Below are positions 23,134 to 32,256 of a DNA stretch of 36,734 nucleotides, one piece after another. Every line of letters starts with the position of its first letter. The first letter of the stretch is position 1. Origin of the DNA: Saprospiraceae bacterium (lineage in GTDB: Bacteria > Bacteroidota > Bacteroidia > Chitinophagales > Saprospiraceae); the NCBI GenBank assembly GCA_021738725.1, contig JAIPBE010000035.1, positions 1 through 36,734 on the forward strand, written 5' to 3'. Position numbers and translations under genes: made by a program. The notes beneath the pieces are model-generated. The model did no database searches. It saw only the letters and a list, made by a program, of their open reading frames with translations, and was not told the origin of the DNA.

Positions 23134-25806
23134 ATGAAAGCACAATTAGAACCCTTCTTCCGTCCCGCCTCCATAGCGGTCATCGGAGCTTCCGAAAACC
23201 CGATCTCTCTGGGCCATGCGGTCATGTCGAACATGAAGGAAGCGGGATATAAAGGCGACCTCATTCCGATCAACCCGAAGTACCGGGAGGTGATGGGTTT
23301 GAAATGCTACAAATCTGTCCTGGACTCCCCGGTACAGATCGAACTGGCCGTGATCCAGATCCCGGCAAAGCTGGTTCCCGGCATTGTAGACGAATGCGGG
23401 AAGGCTGGGGTCAAGGCGTTGCTCATCCTCTCGGCCGGGTTCAAGGAAGCCGGTGAAAAAGGGCATGCGCTGTTAGAAGAAGTACTGACCATTGCCCGTC
23501 AATATGATATTCGCATCCTCGGTCCGAACTGCCTGGGGATCATGAACCCGGCGATCGGCATGAATGCCACCTTCGCCAGTCGTGGTGCCCTGCCCGGACG
23601 TATTGCATTTATCTCCCAGAGTGGTGCATTGTGCGCCAGTATTCTGGACTGGGCCACCGAGCAAAACGTGGGTTTTTCCTATTTCGTTTCGATCGGCTCC
23701 ATGACAGATGTCGGATTCCACGACCTGATCGAGTATATGAGTACGGACCCTCAGACGTCCAGCATCCTCATCTATATGGAGAGCCTGACGGATGCCCGCA
23801 AATTCATGAGTGCTGCCAGGGCTTATGCCCGAACCAAGCCCATTCTGGTCCTGAAGTCAGGATCGAGTGAGGAAGGGGCCAAAGCCGCCCTCTCGCATAC
23901 CGGATCGCTGGCCGGAAACGACCTCGTTTTTGATGCTGCATTCAAGCGTGCTGGTATGTTGCGGGTGGAGAAAATGGCAGACCTCTTCTATTGTGCCCAG
24001 GCACTGGCCATGCAACCACGACCGACTGGTCCACGCCTGGCGATTGTCACCAATGCCGGTGGTCCGGCGGTATTGACCACTGACTATCTGATCCGGAAAG
24101 GAGGCAAGATCGCTGCTCTCAGCCCGGGTACCATGAAGAACCTCAACGAACTGCTCAGCGCCAACTGGAGTCACAATAACCCAGTCGATATTTTGGGGGA
24201 TGGCACGGCTGATCAATTTGGTCGATCCCTTCGTCTGTGTCTGGATGACCCGGGTGTAGATGCTGTTTTGGTGATCTTTGTTCCACAGGCCATCACCCCA
24301 CCCGATACAGTGGCCTGGGCCGTGGTCCGTGAGAGCCAGCATACGGACAAACCTGTCTTTGCCTCCTGGATGGGGGAGGCCGATGTGACCAAAGCCTGGG
24401 ATATCCTCGAAGAGGGTAGTGTCCCGGCCTACCGCTTTCCAGAGAGTGCGGTGGATGTCTTTCTCCTGATGAATGACTATGCCCGCAACCTGGAGATCCT
24501 CTATGAAACTCCAGATGAGATCCCGGAAGCATTTACGCCGGATCGGGCCAAGGTCCGAACCGTGATTGACCGTGCCCTGGATGAAGGGCGATCTCAACTG
24601 GGCCGTGAGGCCATGACCGAGATTCTGGATGCGTATGAGATACCAGTGACCCGAGTGGTGCATGCTTCGACGGCGGAGAAAGCGGTTGCAGCGGCGGAAA
24701 CACTTGGCTATCCCGTAGCCCTGAAGATCGATTCGCCAGATGTGTCGCATAAAACGGATGTGGGGGGTGTCGTCCTGGATATCCACCATCCGGACGTTGT
24801 CAAGGTCACATTTGACCGGATCATGGCCAGTGCTAAACAGGCCCTTCCCGAAGGCCGGCTACTCGGAGTGACCGTGGAAGCCATGGCCACCAAACGATAT
24901 GAGCTGATGATCGGTGCCAAACAGGATCCGGTGTTTGGACCGGTGATCGTGTTCGGTATGGGTGGCGTGGCGGTGGAAGTCTTCAAGGATCTGCAAATGG
25001 CGCTTCCACCGTTGAATATGTCCCTGGCACGCCATCTGGTGCAGGGCACCAAAATATTCAAATTGCTTGCAGGATATCGAAATATGCCTGGTGTAGACCT
25101 GGACGCCATCTACTTTCTCCTGATCCGGTTTGCCTATCTGGTAATGGATTTCCCGGAGATCCAGGAAATGGATCTCAACCCGTTTGCTGTGGATGAACAT
25201 GGAGGGGTTGTTCTGGATGCCCGTATGATGATCTCTCGAGTGGCGGCGCCGACCCGGCCCTATGAACATCTGGTTATCTCTCCCTATCCATCACAATATT
25301 GCAAGATCTTCACCCTGAAAGACGGTGGAGAAGTGAAGTTGCGTCCCATCAAACCCGAGGATGAACCGCTGGAGGCGCGACTGTTTGACTACCTCTCCAA
25401 GGAGACCATCTACTTCCGGTTCTTCGGCTATATCCCGGAGGTGGACCATGAGTTCCTTTCCCGATTCACGCAGATCGACTACGACCGTGAAATGGCGATC
25501 GTTGCCGAGACAGAGGTCAATGGTCAGCGCACTATTATAGGCGTGGTTAGGGTGGTGGGCGACAACTGGAATGACGGGGCGGAGTTTGCTATTGTGGTGG
25601 CAGATGCCTGGCAACACCAGGGATTGGGTTCCGCCATGGCGGACTATATCATCCAGATCGCCCGGGAACGTGGTTTCAACCGGCTGTATGCCTCCTTCCT
25701 GCGGTCGAATACAGCTATGGATCGCTTGTTCCGAGCCAAGGGATTTCAGGTCAGAACGGATGATGCACAAACGAATTATGGAGAACTTCTGCTTCAGGCA
25801 ACTTAG
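23134..25806 (+). CDS. Pat-like acyltransferase: NDP-forming acyl-CoA synthetase fused to GNAT
   Basis: The 890-residue protein has a CoA-binding domain (about 1-135, IAVIGASENPISLGHAV), succinyl-CoA-ligase-like domains (about 140-460), an ATP-grasp domain (about 485-715, VALKIDSPDVSHKTDVGGV) and a C-terminal GNAT domain (about 725-890) with the acetyl-CoA loop QHQGLGSA (827-834). The order and length match the E. coli/Salmonella protein lysine acetyltransferase Pat (about 886 residues). H255 in LSHTGS sits where ADP-forming acetyl-CoA synthetases carry their phosphorylated His, so the synthetase part may be active. The ATG at 23134 is chosen because the CoA-binding fold begins there; a longer frame would overlap the deacetylase gene. 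The substrate, whether protein or small molecule, is not proven. Confidence 0.9.
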   Translation: MKAQLEPFFRPASIAVIGASENPISLGHAVMSNMKEAGYKGDLIPINPKYREVMGLKCYKSVLDSPVQIELAVIQIPAKLVPGIVDECGKAGVKALLILSAGFKEAGEKGHALLEEVLTIARQYDIRILGPNCLGIMNPAIGMNATFASRGALPGRIAFISQSGALCASILDWATEQNVGFSYFVSIGSMTDVGFHDLIEYMSTDPQTSSILIYMESLTDARKFMSAARAYARTKPILVLKSGSSEEGAKAALSHTGSLAGNDLVFDAAFKRAGMLRVEKMADLFYCAQALAMQPRPTGPRLAIVTNAGGPAVLTTDYLIRKGGKIAALSPGTMKNLNELLSANWSHNNPVDILGDGTADQFGRSLRLCLDDPGVDAVLVIFVPQAITPPDTVAWAVVRESQHTDKPVFASWMGEADVTKAWDILEEGSVPAYRFPESAVDVFLLMNDYARNLEILYETPDEIPEAFTPDRAKVRTVIDRALDEGRSQLGREAMTEILDAYEIPVTRVVHASTAEKAVAAAETLGYPVALKIDSPDVSHKTDVGGVVLDIHHPDVVKVTFDRIMASAKQALPEGRLLGVTVEAMATKRYELMIGAKQDPVFGPVIVFGMGGVAVEVFKDLQMALPPLNMSLARHLVQGTKIFKLLAGYRNMPGVDLDAIYFLLIRFAYLVMDFPEIQEMDLNPFAVDEHGGVVLDARMMISRVAAPTRPYEHLVISPYPSQYCKIFTLKDGGEVKLRPIKPEDEPLEARLFDYLSKETIYFRFFGYIPEVDHEFLSRFTQIDYDREMAIVAETEVNGQRTIIGVVRVVGDNWNDGAEFAIVVADAWQHQGLGSAMADYIIQIARERGFNRLYASFLRSNTAMDRLFRAKGFQVRTDDAQTNYGELLLQAT

Positions 25807-25857
25807 CGGCTTTCATAACTCTTTGATAGCCAATTATATGATGGTTCATTATCCGAT

Positions 25858-25871
25858 GTGATTCAAATCAC
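25858..25871. promoter_or_regulatory. CRP/FNR-like operator upstream of yceI
   Basis: GTGAT-TCAA-ATCAC is a perfect dyad with 5-bp arms and the 4-base spacer typical of CRP/FNR sites (TTGAT-N4-ATCAA). Its centre lies about 65 bases upstream of the start site implied by the -7 box at 25916, a usual position for class I activation. Confidence 0.45.
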
Positions 25872-25915
25872 GGGGGTGAATGAGCCGCATCAATTAGAGG
25901 GGGTGAGAACCCTCG

Positions 25916-25923
25916 TAGGTTTG
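25916..25923 (+). promoter_or_regulatory. -7 box of the yceI-porin unit
   Basis: TAGGTTTG matches TAnnTTTG exactly, 16 bases before the ATG at 25940. A small hairpin (GAGGG/CCCTC, 25897-25914) occupies the spacer region. Confidence 0.5.
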
Positions 25924-25939
25924 AATAAAATTTAGAAAG

Positions 25940-26491
25940 ATGAAAACTATTATCACCACTACCTTTATACTGCTCTTGTCGATTTCGTTATCGGCTCAAG
26001 ATCTGATGTCGGCCTCATCTGTTACGTTGACCATCGATGGATCCTCCAATGTTCATGACTGGACGTCTACCGCTGAGGAAGTCTTCGTTACCGGGCAATT
26101 CCAAACTTCTGGAGGCACGCTGACAGCGATCGACCAACTCAATGTGCGAATTCCCGTGAAGAAGATCAAAAGCACCAAAGGCAGCATGATGGACAACAAG
26201 ACCTATGATGCCTTACTTGCTTCCAAGTTTCCAAACATCACTTTCAAAGCCACAAAAGTAGATGTGAACGGGGATCAGATCAAAGCAACTGGAACGTTGA
26301 CGATCGCCGGGAGATACCGGACAGTCACTATCCTGGCAAAAGGAAAAACAGTTTCCGGAGGTTATGAAATTTCTGGAAGCTACGATCTGAAGATGTCGGA
26401 ATACAGTATCGAACGCCCAACGGCGTTGCTGGGCACAGTTTCCACAACGGATGATATCAAGATCAACTTCGCGGTTCGCCTGAAAAGGTAA
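25940..26491 (+). CDS. Periplasmic YceI-family protein
   Basis: The 183-residue protein has a signal peptide (about 1-20, ending LSAQ) and a YceI-type lipocalin-like barrel: TLTIDGSSNVHDWTSTAEEV (31-50), MMDNKTYDALLASKFPNITF (residues about 85-104) and PTALLGTVSTTDDIKINFAV near the end. YceI proteins bind long isoprenoid or amphiphilic ligands in a hydrophobic tunnel. It precedes a porin gene by 47 bases, and a second YceI-like gene follows the porin. An exact -7 box and a CRP/FNR-like dyad lie upstream. The ligand is unknown. Confidence 0.92.
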   Translation: MKTIITTTFILLLSISLSAQDLMSASSVTLTIDGSSNVHDWTSTAEEVFVTGQFQTSGGTLTAIDQLNVRIPVKKIKSTKGSMMDNKTYDALLASKFPNITFKATKVDVNGDQIKATGTLTIAGRYRTVTILAKGKTVSGGYEISGSYDLKMSEYSIERPTALLGTVSTTDDIKINFAVRLKR

Positions 26492-26538
26492 CATCCGCTT
26501 CATCATTAACCTTATCAATGACCTTAAATTACCTAAAA

Positions 26539-27807
26539 ATGAAAACTCTTATCAAACTCGCTGGAGTCGTATTTGCCTTGGCTCTCGTTCAAGTGCTGCA
26601 GGCTCAGCAAACAGATCTCCAATACTTCAGGACACCTGGTCAAAAGGGTCTGAATGTCTTCGAAACACCAAAAACAAATGACGTTGAGTATCAAGGATTG
26701 AAAGTTCGTGTAGGAGGGGATTTTGCGATTCAATTCCAGGGTCTCTCCCACTCCAATGATTTTGCAGATACCCTGGGTATGGGCGTAAGGGAGCTCGGAA
26801 AAAACTTTAATCTCCCAACTGCCAACCTGAATGTAGACGCCCAATTGGCGGATGGTTTGCGGGTACATCTTCGTACATATCTGTCCAGCCGTCACCACAC
26901 GGAGTCTTATGTAAAAGGGGGTTATATTCAGGTGGACAATTTGAATTTTGTTTCTGAAGGATTCCTGCAGAACTTTATGAATGTAGCCACTATTCGTTTT
27001 GGAATGGATGACATCAATTACGGGGATGCCCACTTCCGCAGAAGCGACAATGCATGTGCTATTTACAATCCATTTGTAGGAAACTACATCTTTGATGCAT
27101 TCACGACTGAGCCATTTGCAGAAGTGACGATCCAAACAAATGGAATTTTAGGTGTATTGGGAGCTACGAATGGTCGCTTGAACCAATCACCTACCGTTGG
27201 CGACCAGGGCATTGTGATCTATGCTAAACTGGGATACGACAAGCAGCTGAGCGACGATCTTCGTCTTCGCTTGACAGGATCTATCTACAACAGTTCAGGT
27301 GATGGAACGCGTGACTACCTCTATGGTGGAGACCGCGCGGGTGCCCGTTATTACAATGTGATGTGGTTGAATTCAGAAGCTGCTGACAGTGACTTCAGTG
27401 GTCGTTATAACCCTGGGTATAAAACCCAAACCGCTTTCCAGGTGAACCCATTCGTCAAGTACAAAGGCTTGGAATTCTTCGGAATATACGAGATGGTGAA
27501 CAATGGAGATAGCGATGCTGGTGGTTCATTCACCCAACTGGGAGCAGAACTGCTGTATCGGTTCGGTGGTCGTGAGCAACTTTACGTGGGTGGCCGTTAC
27601 AATGCGATTACCGGAAATCAGACAGATGCTGCTGCTGACTTGAAAATCAACCGGATCAACTTAGGTGCTGGTTGGTTCCTGACGCCAAATACATTGGCCA
27701 AATTGGAATATGTCATGCAGAAGTATGATGGTGACTATTACCTTGGTACTGGATTCCAGGGAGGTGAATTTAGTGGCGTGATGCTGGAAGCTGTGATCGG
27801 TTTCTAA
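26539..27807 (+). CDS. Outer-membrane porin-like barrel protein
   Basis: The 422-residue protein starts at the Met of MKTLIKLAG and has a signal peptide (about 1-23). The rest is a regular series of amphipathic beta strands, such as LKVRVGGDFAIQFQGL, GLRVHLRTYLSS and LYVGGRYNAI, ending in the terminal Phe (LEAVIGF) required for barrel assembly. Length and pattern suit a 16-18-stranded porin of the phosphate-selective or DcaP-like type. An upstream in-frame start at 26518 would add seven residues ahead of the signal peptide and is less likely. It lies between two YceI-family genes and ends at a strong terminator. The solute is not predictable. Confidence 0.85.
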   Translation: MKTLIKLAGVVFALALVQVLQAQQTDLQYFRTPGQKGLNVFETPKTNDVEYQGLKVRVGGDFAIQFQGLSHSNDFADTLGMGVRELGKNFNLPTANLNVDAQLADGLRVHLRTYLSSRHHTESYVKGGYIQVDNLNFVSEGFLQNFMNVATIRFGMDDINYGDAHFRRSDNACAIYNPFVGNYIFDAFTTEPFAEVTIQTNGILGVLGATNGRLNQSPTVGDQGIVIYAKLGYDKQLSDDLRLRLTGSIYNSSGDGTRDYLYGGDRAGARYYNVMWLNSEAADSDFSGRYNPGYKTQTAFQVNPFVKYKGLEFFGIYEMVNNGDSDAGGSFTQLGAELLYRFGGREQLYVGGRYNAITGNQTDAAADLKINRINLGAGWFLTPNTLAKLEYVMQKYDGDYYLGTGFQGGEFSGVMLEAVIGF

Positions 27808-27826
27808 TGAATATAAGTTAGTGATG

Positions 27827-27862
27827 AAAAAGGGGCTGCCAGTAACGAGGCAGTCCCTTTTT
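27827..27862. terminator. Strong terminator after the porin gene
   Basis: AAAAAGGGGCTGCC, loop AGTAACGA, GGCAGTCCCTTTTT forms a 14-bp stem with one G-T pair, with a T-rich 3' side. It ends the yceI-porin transcript and separates it from the second yceI-like gene. Confidence 0.9.
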
Positions 27863-27921
27863 CTTAACAAGATTTTTATCATCCAAATTCGGCTGAGTTG
27901 TTCCTTTACATAGTCAACAAC

Positions 27922-28515
27922 ATGATGATTCCGATCTTACTCGGTTTTTGGAGCACGATCTTCTCTCCCCTTCAATCAGGGCCAACCTTTCTGATTGACC
28001 CTTCCTCAAGGTTGGAAATTCATGGCTCTTCGAATATCAATGAGTTTGTCTGTACCTGTCGCCAGACATTCGTGCGGTTGCCCTTTCAAGTGGTGGGAGG
28101 GAATCATTTGGAACGGAATACCTGGATATTCCAAAACACGCAACTGCGGTTGCAAACCCAGCTTTTCGATTGCGGGAACAAGGTGATGAACAAGGATTTC
28201 TACAATGCGCTGAAATCCAAAACCCATCCTACCATGTGGATCGAACTGGAAACAATCGATGAGATCAGGCCGATCGGTACTTTCTGGACGACCTTTCTCA
28301 CGCAAACCAGGATCACTATAGCCGGTGCCCGAAAATCTGTGCCCATTGAGGCCAGAGTGCGGAGGCTATCCGCTAATCAGATCCAGATCCAGGCAGAAAA
28401 GGCCCTGAGAATGTCTGATTTTGATATTACGCCCCCTACTGCTTTGATGGGGATGATCAAAACGAATGATGAGATCACGATCAAGCTCAACTTGAAGGTC
28501 ACCATCCAGGATTGA
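27922..28515 (+). CDS. Second, diverged YceI-like protein
   Basis: The 197-residue protein begins at one of two adjacent ATGs (27922 or 27925); the earlier in-frame codon at 27898 is TTG. A hydrophobic N-terminus (about 1-18) suggests export. The YceI pattern is kept at both ends: LEIHGSSNINEFVCTC near residue 32 and PPTALMGMIKTNDEITIKLN near the end, with MNKDFYNALKSKTHPTMWIE in the middle. It carries three Cys (two in VCTC, one in LFDCG), absent from the first YceI protein here. It probably has its own promoter, because a strong terminator separates it from the porin. Confidence 0.85.
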   Translation: MMIPILLGFWSTIFSPLQSGPTFLIDPSSRLEIHGSSNINEFVCTCRQTFVRLPFQVVGGNHLERNTWIFQNTQLRLQTQLFDCGNKVMNKDFYNALKSKTHPTMWIELETIDEIRPIGTFWTTFLTQTRITIAGARKSVPIEARVRRLSANQIQIQAEKALRMSDFDITPPTALMGMIKTNDEITIKLNLKVTIQD

Positions 28516-28521
28516 TGCCAA

Positions 28522-29124
28522 TCAGGCGATCAATAATTCCATCAATTCTCCGAAGGAACAGGCAGGTTTGTGCGCACGCCCCGGATAGGCAGTGGTGATG
28601 AATTTTAAATTGCAGGGATACTGGCCACAGGAGAGGAGCTCGATGGTAATGTTGCCAAAGCGTTGGTCCGCGGCACCTCCAGGTTGATGATCCATCGGGG
28701 GTTTGAGATAATATCGTTCCAAGATCTCCTTGCGATTCTTACGCTGGATGATCCGCCGCTCAGAAATGGTCTGACGATATCCGGATGCCAATATCTTATC
28801 CCTCAGTCCATCCATGATAAAGGGGGCCTCTTTCCCAGCCGATTCATCATCTTTCAAATGGATAATGAATCCGGAGGAAGTTCTAAACTCCATAAAGTCC
28901 AATTCCGTGTCTTCCGGATCCATCCCGGCCCGATATACATTATATGCATGCCGCAACCGGTCTGTAAAATCCTCTTCTCCGCCCTGGTGTTTCCATTGCT
29001 GATGTGCCTGCATATCCTCTGGAGATCGGACCAGCAATTCATGAATTTCCCGGCCAGGTTCAGACTGCTGATCCGATGAAATCGGTAGCCATTGATGAAG
29101 AAATTGTCTGACCTTTTGCCACAT
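28522..29124 (-). CDS. Hypothetical protein
   Basis: I do not recognise this protein. The ATG at 29124 gives 200 residues; a TTG at 29229 would add 35 more and overlap the nitroreductase upstream region. The sequence is soluble and charged, with no signal peptide or membrane segment. The middle (MEFRTSSGFIIHLKDDES) is beta-like and the N-terminal half is helical and Gln/Glu-rich. A Cys pair, LLSCGQYPC, and a third Cys lie near the C-terminus. It is convergent with the second YceI-like gene (6-base gap) and divergent from the nitroreductase gene. Confidence 0.6.
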   Translation of the reverse strand: MWQKVRQFLHQWLPISSDQQSEPGREIHELLVRSPEDMQAHQQWKHQGGEEDFTDRLRHAYNVYRAGMDPEDTELDFMEFRTSSGFIIHLKDDESAGKEAPFIMDGLRDKILASGYRQTISERRIIQRKNRKEILERYYLKPPMDHQPGGAADQRFGNITIELLSCGQYPCNLKFITTAYPGRAHKPACSFGELMELLIA

Positions 29125-29258
29125 GCTTTGTAGAGTCCGGTAATGGTGATTAAGAAGGGAAGCCCTGGATGGGCCTTCGCTATCTGTAACACTCGAAGGC
29201 CAAAAGGGTTGCCGGAAAGGCGGTGGCAATTGTACCTTCAGGGCTCAAATTTTCGATC

Positions 29259-29834
29259 ATGGACACCCAACTACTCAATAATCTGATCGCCCGAAGACGG
29301 TCCGTTTTTCCGCCAGTTTTCACAGATCAACCGATTGAGAAAGAAATCATCGTGCAGCTCCTGGAGAATGCCAATTGGGCACCCAATCACCGTAGGACCG
29401 AACCCTGGCGTTTTCAGGTATTCCGCGGTCAGGCCCTGCTTCGCCTGGCTGATTTTATGGCAAAAGCCTATCGGGATAAGGCCACGGAGACGTCCTATTC
29501 AGAGACAAAAGAGCTGAAGACCAGAAAGAATATCCTTCGTTCGGATACGGTCATCGTGATCATCCTTCAACATGACCCCGAGGAAAAAGTACCGGAATGG
29601 GAGGAGATCGCTGCCGTCGCCGCAGCCGTTCAGAATCTGTGGCTTTCCACCACCGCATACGGTCTGGGTGGGTATTGGAGCACACCGTCCACCCTGCCTG
29701 CACTGACGGATTGGCTGGACCTGCCCGAGGGCCAACGATGCATGGGCATCTTCTACCTGGGGCATTATGAGATGCCACAGATACCCGGACAAAGAGGTCC
29801 GGTAGCCGAGAAGATCAAATGGGTGGAAGATTAA
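29259..29834 (+). CDS. Nitroreductase-family FMN oxidoreductase
   Basis: The 191-residue protein has nitroreductase FMN-binding signatures: RRRSVFPPVF (12-21), NANWAPNHRRTEPWRFQVF (about 41-59) and the AAAVQNLWLSTTAYGLGGYW stretch (about 122-141), with MGIFYLGH near the end. Such enzymes reduce nitro groups, quinones or enones with NAD(P)H. Length and motifs best fit the small YdjA-like branch. The ATG at 29259 is preferred to a GTG at 29223. A short terminator follows. Confidence 0.9.
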   Translation: MDTQLLNNLIARRRSVFPPVFTDQPIEKEIIVQLLENANWAPNHRRTEPWRFQVFRGQALLRLADFMAKAYRDKATETSYSETKELKTRKNILRSDTVIVIILQHDPEEKVPEWEEIAAVAAAVQNLWLSTTAYGLGGYWSTPSTLPALTDWLDLPEGQRCMGIFYLGHYEMPQIPGQRGPVAEKIKWVED

Positions 29835-29858
29835 CCCGAGCGCATTTCACCCTATTCA

Positions 29859-29881
29859 AGCATGGTTGACGTGCTTTTTTT
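29859..29881 (+). terminator. Short terminator after the nitroreductase gene
   Basis: AGCATG, a 5-base loop, and CGTGCT form a 6-bp stem with one T-G pair, followed by seven T. The T-tract runs straight into the -7 box of hppA. Confidence 0.55.
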
Positions 29882-29888
29882 ACCTTTG
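29881..29888 (+). promoter_or_regulatory. hppA: -7 box of hppA
   Basis: TACCTTTG matches TAnnTTTG exactly, 42 bases before the hppA ATG. It overlaps the end of the preceding terminator T-tract. The -33 element is unclear. Confidence 0.5.
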
Positions 29889-29930
29889 TCGGTCTTTTTC
29901 ACTTAGCATTCACACAAAACGACAAACTGA

Positions 29931-32183
29931 ATGGAAAACCTCGTGTACCTATTGCCCCTGTTTGGCATTTTGGGGCTGATCTATATGGCCTTTCTCTTTA
30001 ACTGGGTGGGCAAACAAGATGATGGCGATGACCGGATGCGGAAAATCGCCGGTTATATCGCAGACGGGGCCATGTCCTTCCTCAAAGCGGAGTATCGCGT
30101 TCTGGCGATCTATGTCGTCATCGCCGGGGCATTGTTGGGATTCCTGTCCACGCGGGTGGAAACAACTCATTGGTTCATTGTCGTGGCATTTGTCATCGGA
30201 GCCATTTTCTCTGTGGTCGCCGGATTCATTGGCATGCGGATCGCTACCAAGGCGAATGTGCGCACCACTCAGGCCGCGCGGACCAGTTTATCCAAGGCCC
30301 TGCAGGTGGCATTTCGAGGCGGAACGGTCATGGGACTGGGTGTTGCCGGATTGGCCGTTTTCGGTCTGGCTTCCTTGTTTGCCTTTCTCTTCTCCTGGCA
30401 GTTGGGTGGTGTCTGGACCAGCGTTCACGACATGACCATTGTCCTGGAAGCACTGGCCGGTTTCTCACTGGGTGCTGAATCCATTGCCTTGTTTGCGCGT
30501 GTCGGTGGCGGTATCTATACCAAAGCTGCCGACGTCGGTGCCGACCTGGTTGGTAAGGTAGAAGTCGGTATTCCCGAAGATGATCCACGCAACCCGGCAA
30601 CCATTGCCGACAATGTCGGAGATAACGTGGGTGATGTCGCAGGTATGGGCGCTGACCTCTTTGGGTCTTACGTCGCGACCGTGCTCGCCGCCATGGTTCT
30701 GGGCAACTATGTGATCCGGGACATGGGCGGAAATGTGCAGGATGTATTTGGCGGTATCGGCCCCATCCTCCTGCCGATCTTCATCGCCGGTATCGGTATC
30801 ATCTTTTCCATCATCGGTACATGGTTTGTGCGTGTTTCTGACGCTACACCTACCGAATCAGCCGTTTCCCGGGCACTGAATATGGGCAACTGGATCGCAC
30901 TGCTATTGACAGGTGTAGCATCCTATTTCGCCATCCACTGGTTGTTGCCCGAAATGATGACCATGCACTTCTTCAGCATCGGTGATCGGAGCATTGCCCC
31001 TAACGATGTCTTTTATGCGGTCCTGGTTGGCCTTTTTGTTGGAGGGGCTATTTCCTACATGACAGAATACTACACCGCCATTGGTAAAAAGCCGGTGATG
31101 GATATCGTAGCCAAATCGGCTACTGGCGCAGCGACCAATATCATCGGTGGTCTGGGCGTAGGGATGATCTCCACCGCCGGTCCGATCATCCTGTTTGCAG
31201 GTGCGATCTGGGCGGCTTATTCATTCGCCGGTTTCTATGGGGTGTCCATTGCCGCTTCGGCGATGATGGCCACGACAGCCATGCAGTTGGCAATCGATGC
31301 CTTTGGTCCGATTGCGGATAATGCCGGTGGCATCGCCGAAATGAGTGAATTACCTAAAGAAGTGCGGACCCGGACGGATATCCTCGATTCTGTTGGAAAT
31401 ACCACTGCGGCTATTGGAAAGGGTTTCGCGATTGCTTCTGCAGCATTGACCGCCCTGGGACTGTTTGCGGCATACGTCACCTTTACGGGGATCGACGGGA
31501 TTAACATTTTTAAGGCGGATGTACTGGCAGCCCTCTTCCTGGGTGGAATGATTCCAGTTGTTTTCAGTGCCCTGGCCATGAACTCCGTCGGTAAGGCGGC
31601 TATGGAGATGGTCAAAGAAGTTCGCCGTCAATTCAAGGAGATCCCTGGCATCATGGAAGGGACAGCTACGCCGGAGTATGGCAAATGTGTGGAGATCTCC
31701 ACCAAGGCTGCCTTGCGTGAAATGATGTTGCCTGGACTGATCGCGATCGTATCGCCTATCCTGGTCGGCTTCTTTATGGGCCCGGAAGCTTTAGGAGCGT
31801 ATATGGCTGGTGTCACTGTTTCAGGTGTGCTCTGGGCGATCTTCCAGAACAATGCCGGAGGTGCCTGGGACAATGCGAAGAAGTCCTTCGAGTCAGGTGT
31901 CAGCATCGATGGTGTTATGCACTACAAGGGCTCTGAGGCCCACAAGGCAGCCGTCACCGGCGATACCGTAGGTGATCCGTTCAAAGACACGTCCGGACCA
32001 TCCATGAACATCCTGATTAAGTTGTCCTGCCTCGTCGGATTGGCCATTGCACCCATCCTGGGTGAGATCTATGGCAATGGAGAGCAGCATGATGCGCCTT
32101 CATCCGATACAGAGGAGCTGCAGATCCGGCAAATGAATCATCAGGAGATGATCAAAGAAGATACGGAGACCTACCACCTGTAG
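29931..32183 (+). CDS. hppA: Membrane-bound ion-translocating pyrophosphatase
   Basis: The 750-residue, many-helix protein has the diagnostic pyrophosphatase motifs: [15 protein letters not shown] (192-206), then [18 protein letters not shown] (227-235) and the C-terminal [14 protein letters not shown]. It hydrolyses cytoplasmic pyrophosphate to pump H+ or Na+ outward. The GNTTA segment has Ala (A493) where K+-independent enzymes have Lys, so it belongs to the K+-dependent type. Whether it pumps Na+, H+ or both cannot be settled by eye. The C-terminus has an extra acidic/Gln-rich tail of about 35 residues. It is monocistronic, with a promoter box upstream and a strong terminator downstream. 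Confidence 0.96.
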   Translation: MENLVYLLPLFGILGLIYMAFLFNWVGKQDDGDDRMRKIAGYIADGAMSFLKAEYRVLAIYVVIAGALLGFLSTRVETTHWFIVVAFVIGAIFSVVAGFIGMRIATKANVRTTQAARTSLSKALQVAFRGGTVMGLGVAGLAVFGLASLFAFLFSWQLGGVWTSVHDMTIVLEALAGFSLGAESIALFARVGGGIYTKAADVGADLVGKVEVGIPEDDPRNPATIADNVGDNVGDVAGMGADLFGSYVATVLAAMVLGNYVIRDMGGNVQDVFGGIGPILLPIFIAGIGIIFSIIGTWFVRVSDATPTESAVSRALNMGNWIALLLTGVASYFAIHWLLPEMMTMHFFSIGDRSIAPNDVFYAVLVGLFVGGAISYMTEYYTAIGKKPVMDIVAKSATGAATNIIGGLGVGMISTAGPIILFAGAIWAAYSFAGFYGVSIAASAMMATTAMQLAIDAFGPIADNAGGIAEMSELPKEVRTRTDILDSVGNTTAAIGKGFAIASAALTALGLFAAYVTFTGIDGINIFKADVLAALFLGGMIPVVFSALAMNSVGKAAMEMVKEVRRQFKEIPGIMEGTATPEYGKCVEISTKAALREMMLPGLIAIVSPILVGFFMGPEALGAYMAGVTVSGVLWAIFQNNAGGAWDNAKKSFESGVSIDGVMHYKGSEAHKAAVTGDTVGDPFKDTSGPSMNILIKLSCLVGLAIAPILGEIYGNGEQHDAPSSDTEELQIRQMNHQEMIKEDTETYHL

Positions 32184-32206
32184 GACCTTTCGTCACATTT
32201 TTGCAC

Positions 32207-32242
32207 AAAGGCCGCCCTCCGATCAATCGGTGGGCGGCCTTT
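32207..32242. terminator. Bidirectional terminator between hppA and the TPR gene
   Basis: AAAGGCCGCCCTCCGA, loop TCAA, TCGGTGGGCGGCCTTT forms a 16-bp stem with one T/T mismatch. It lies between the convergent hppA and TPR-protein genes. Confidence 0.9.
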
Positions 32243-32256
32243 GTCTTTCCGGGATG

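Noticed and set aside
23857-24789. 310-residue minus-strand frame inside the Pat-like gene
   Set aside because: It lies fully inside a gene with clear domain motifs and shows no recognisable features of its own.
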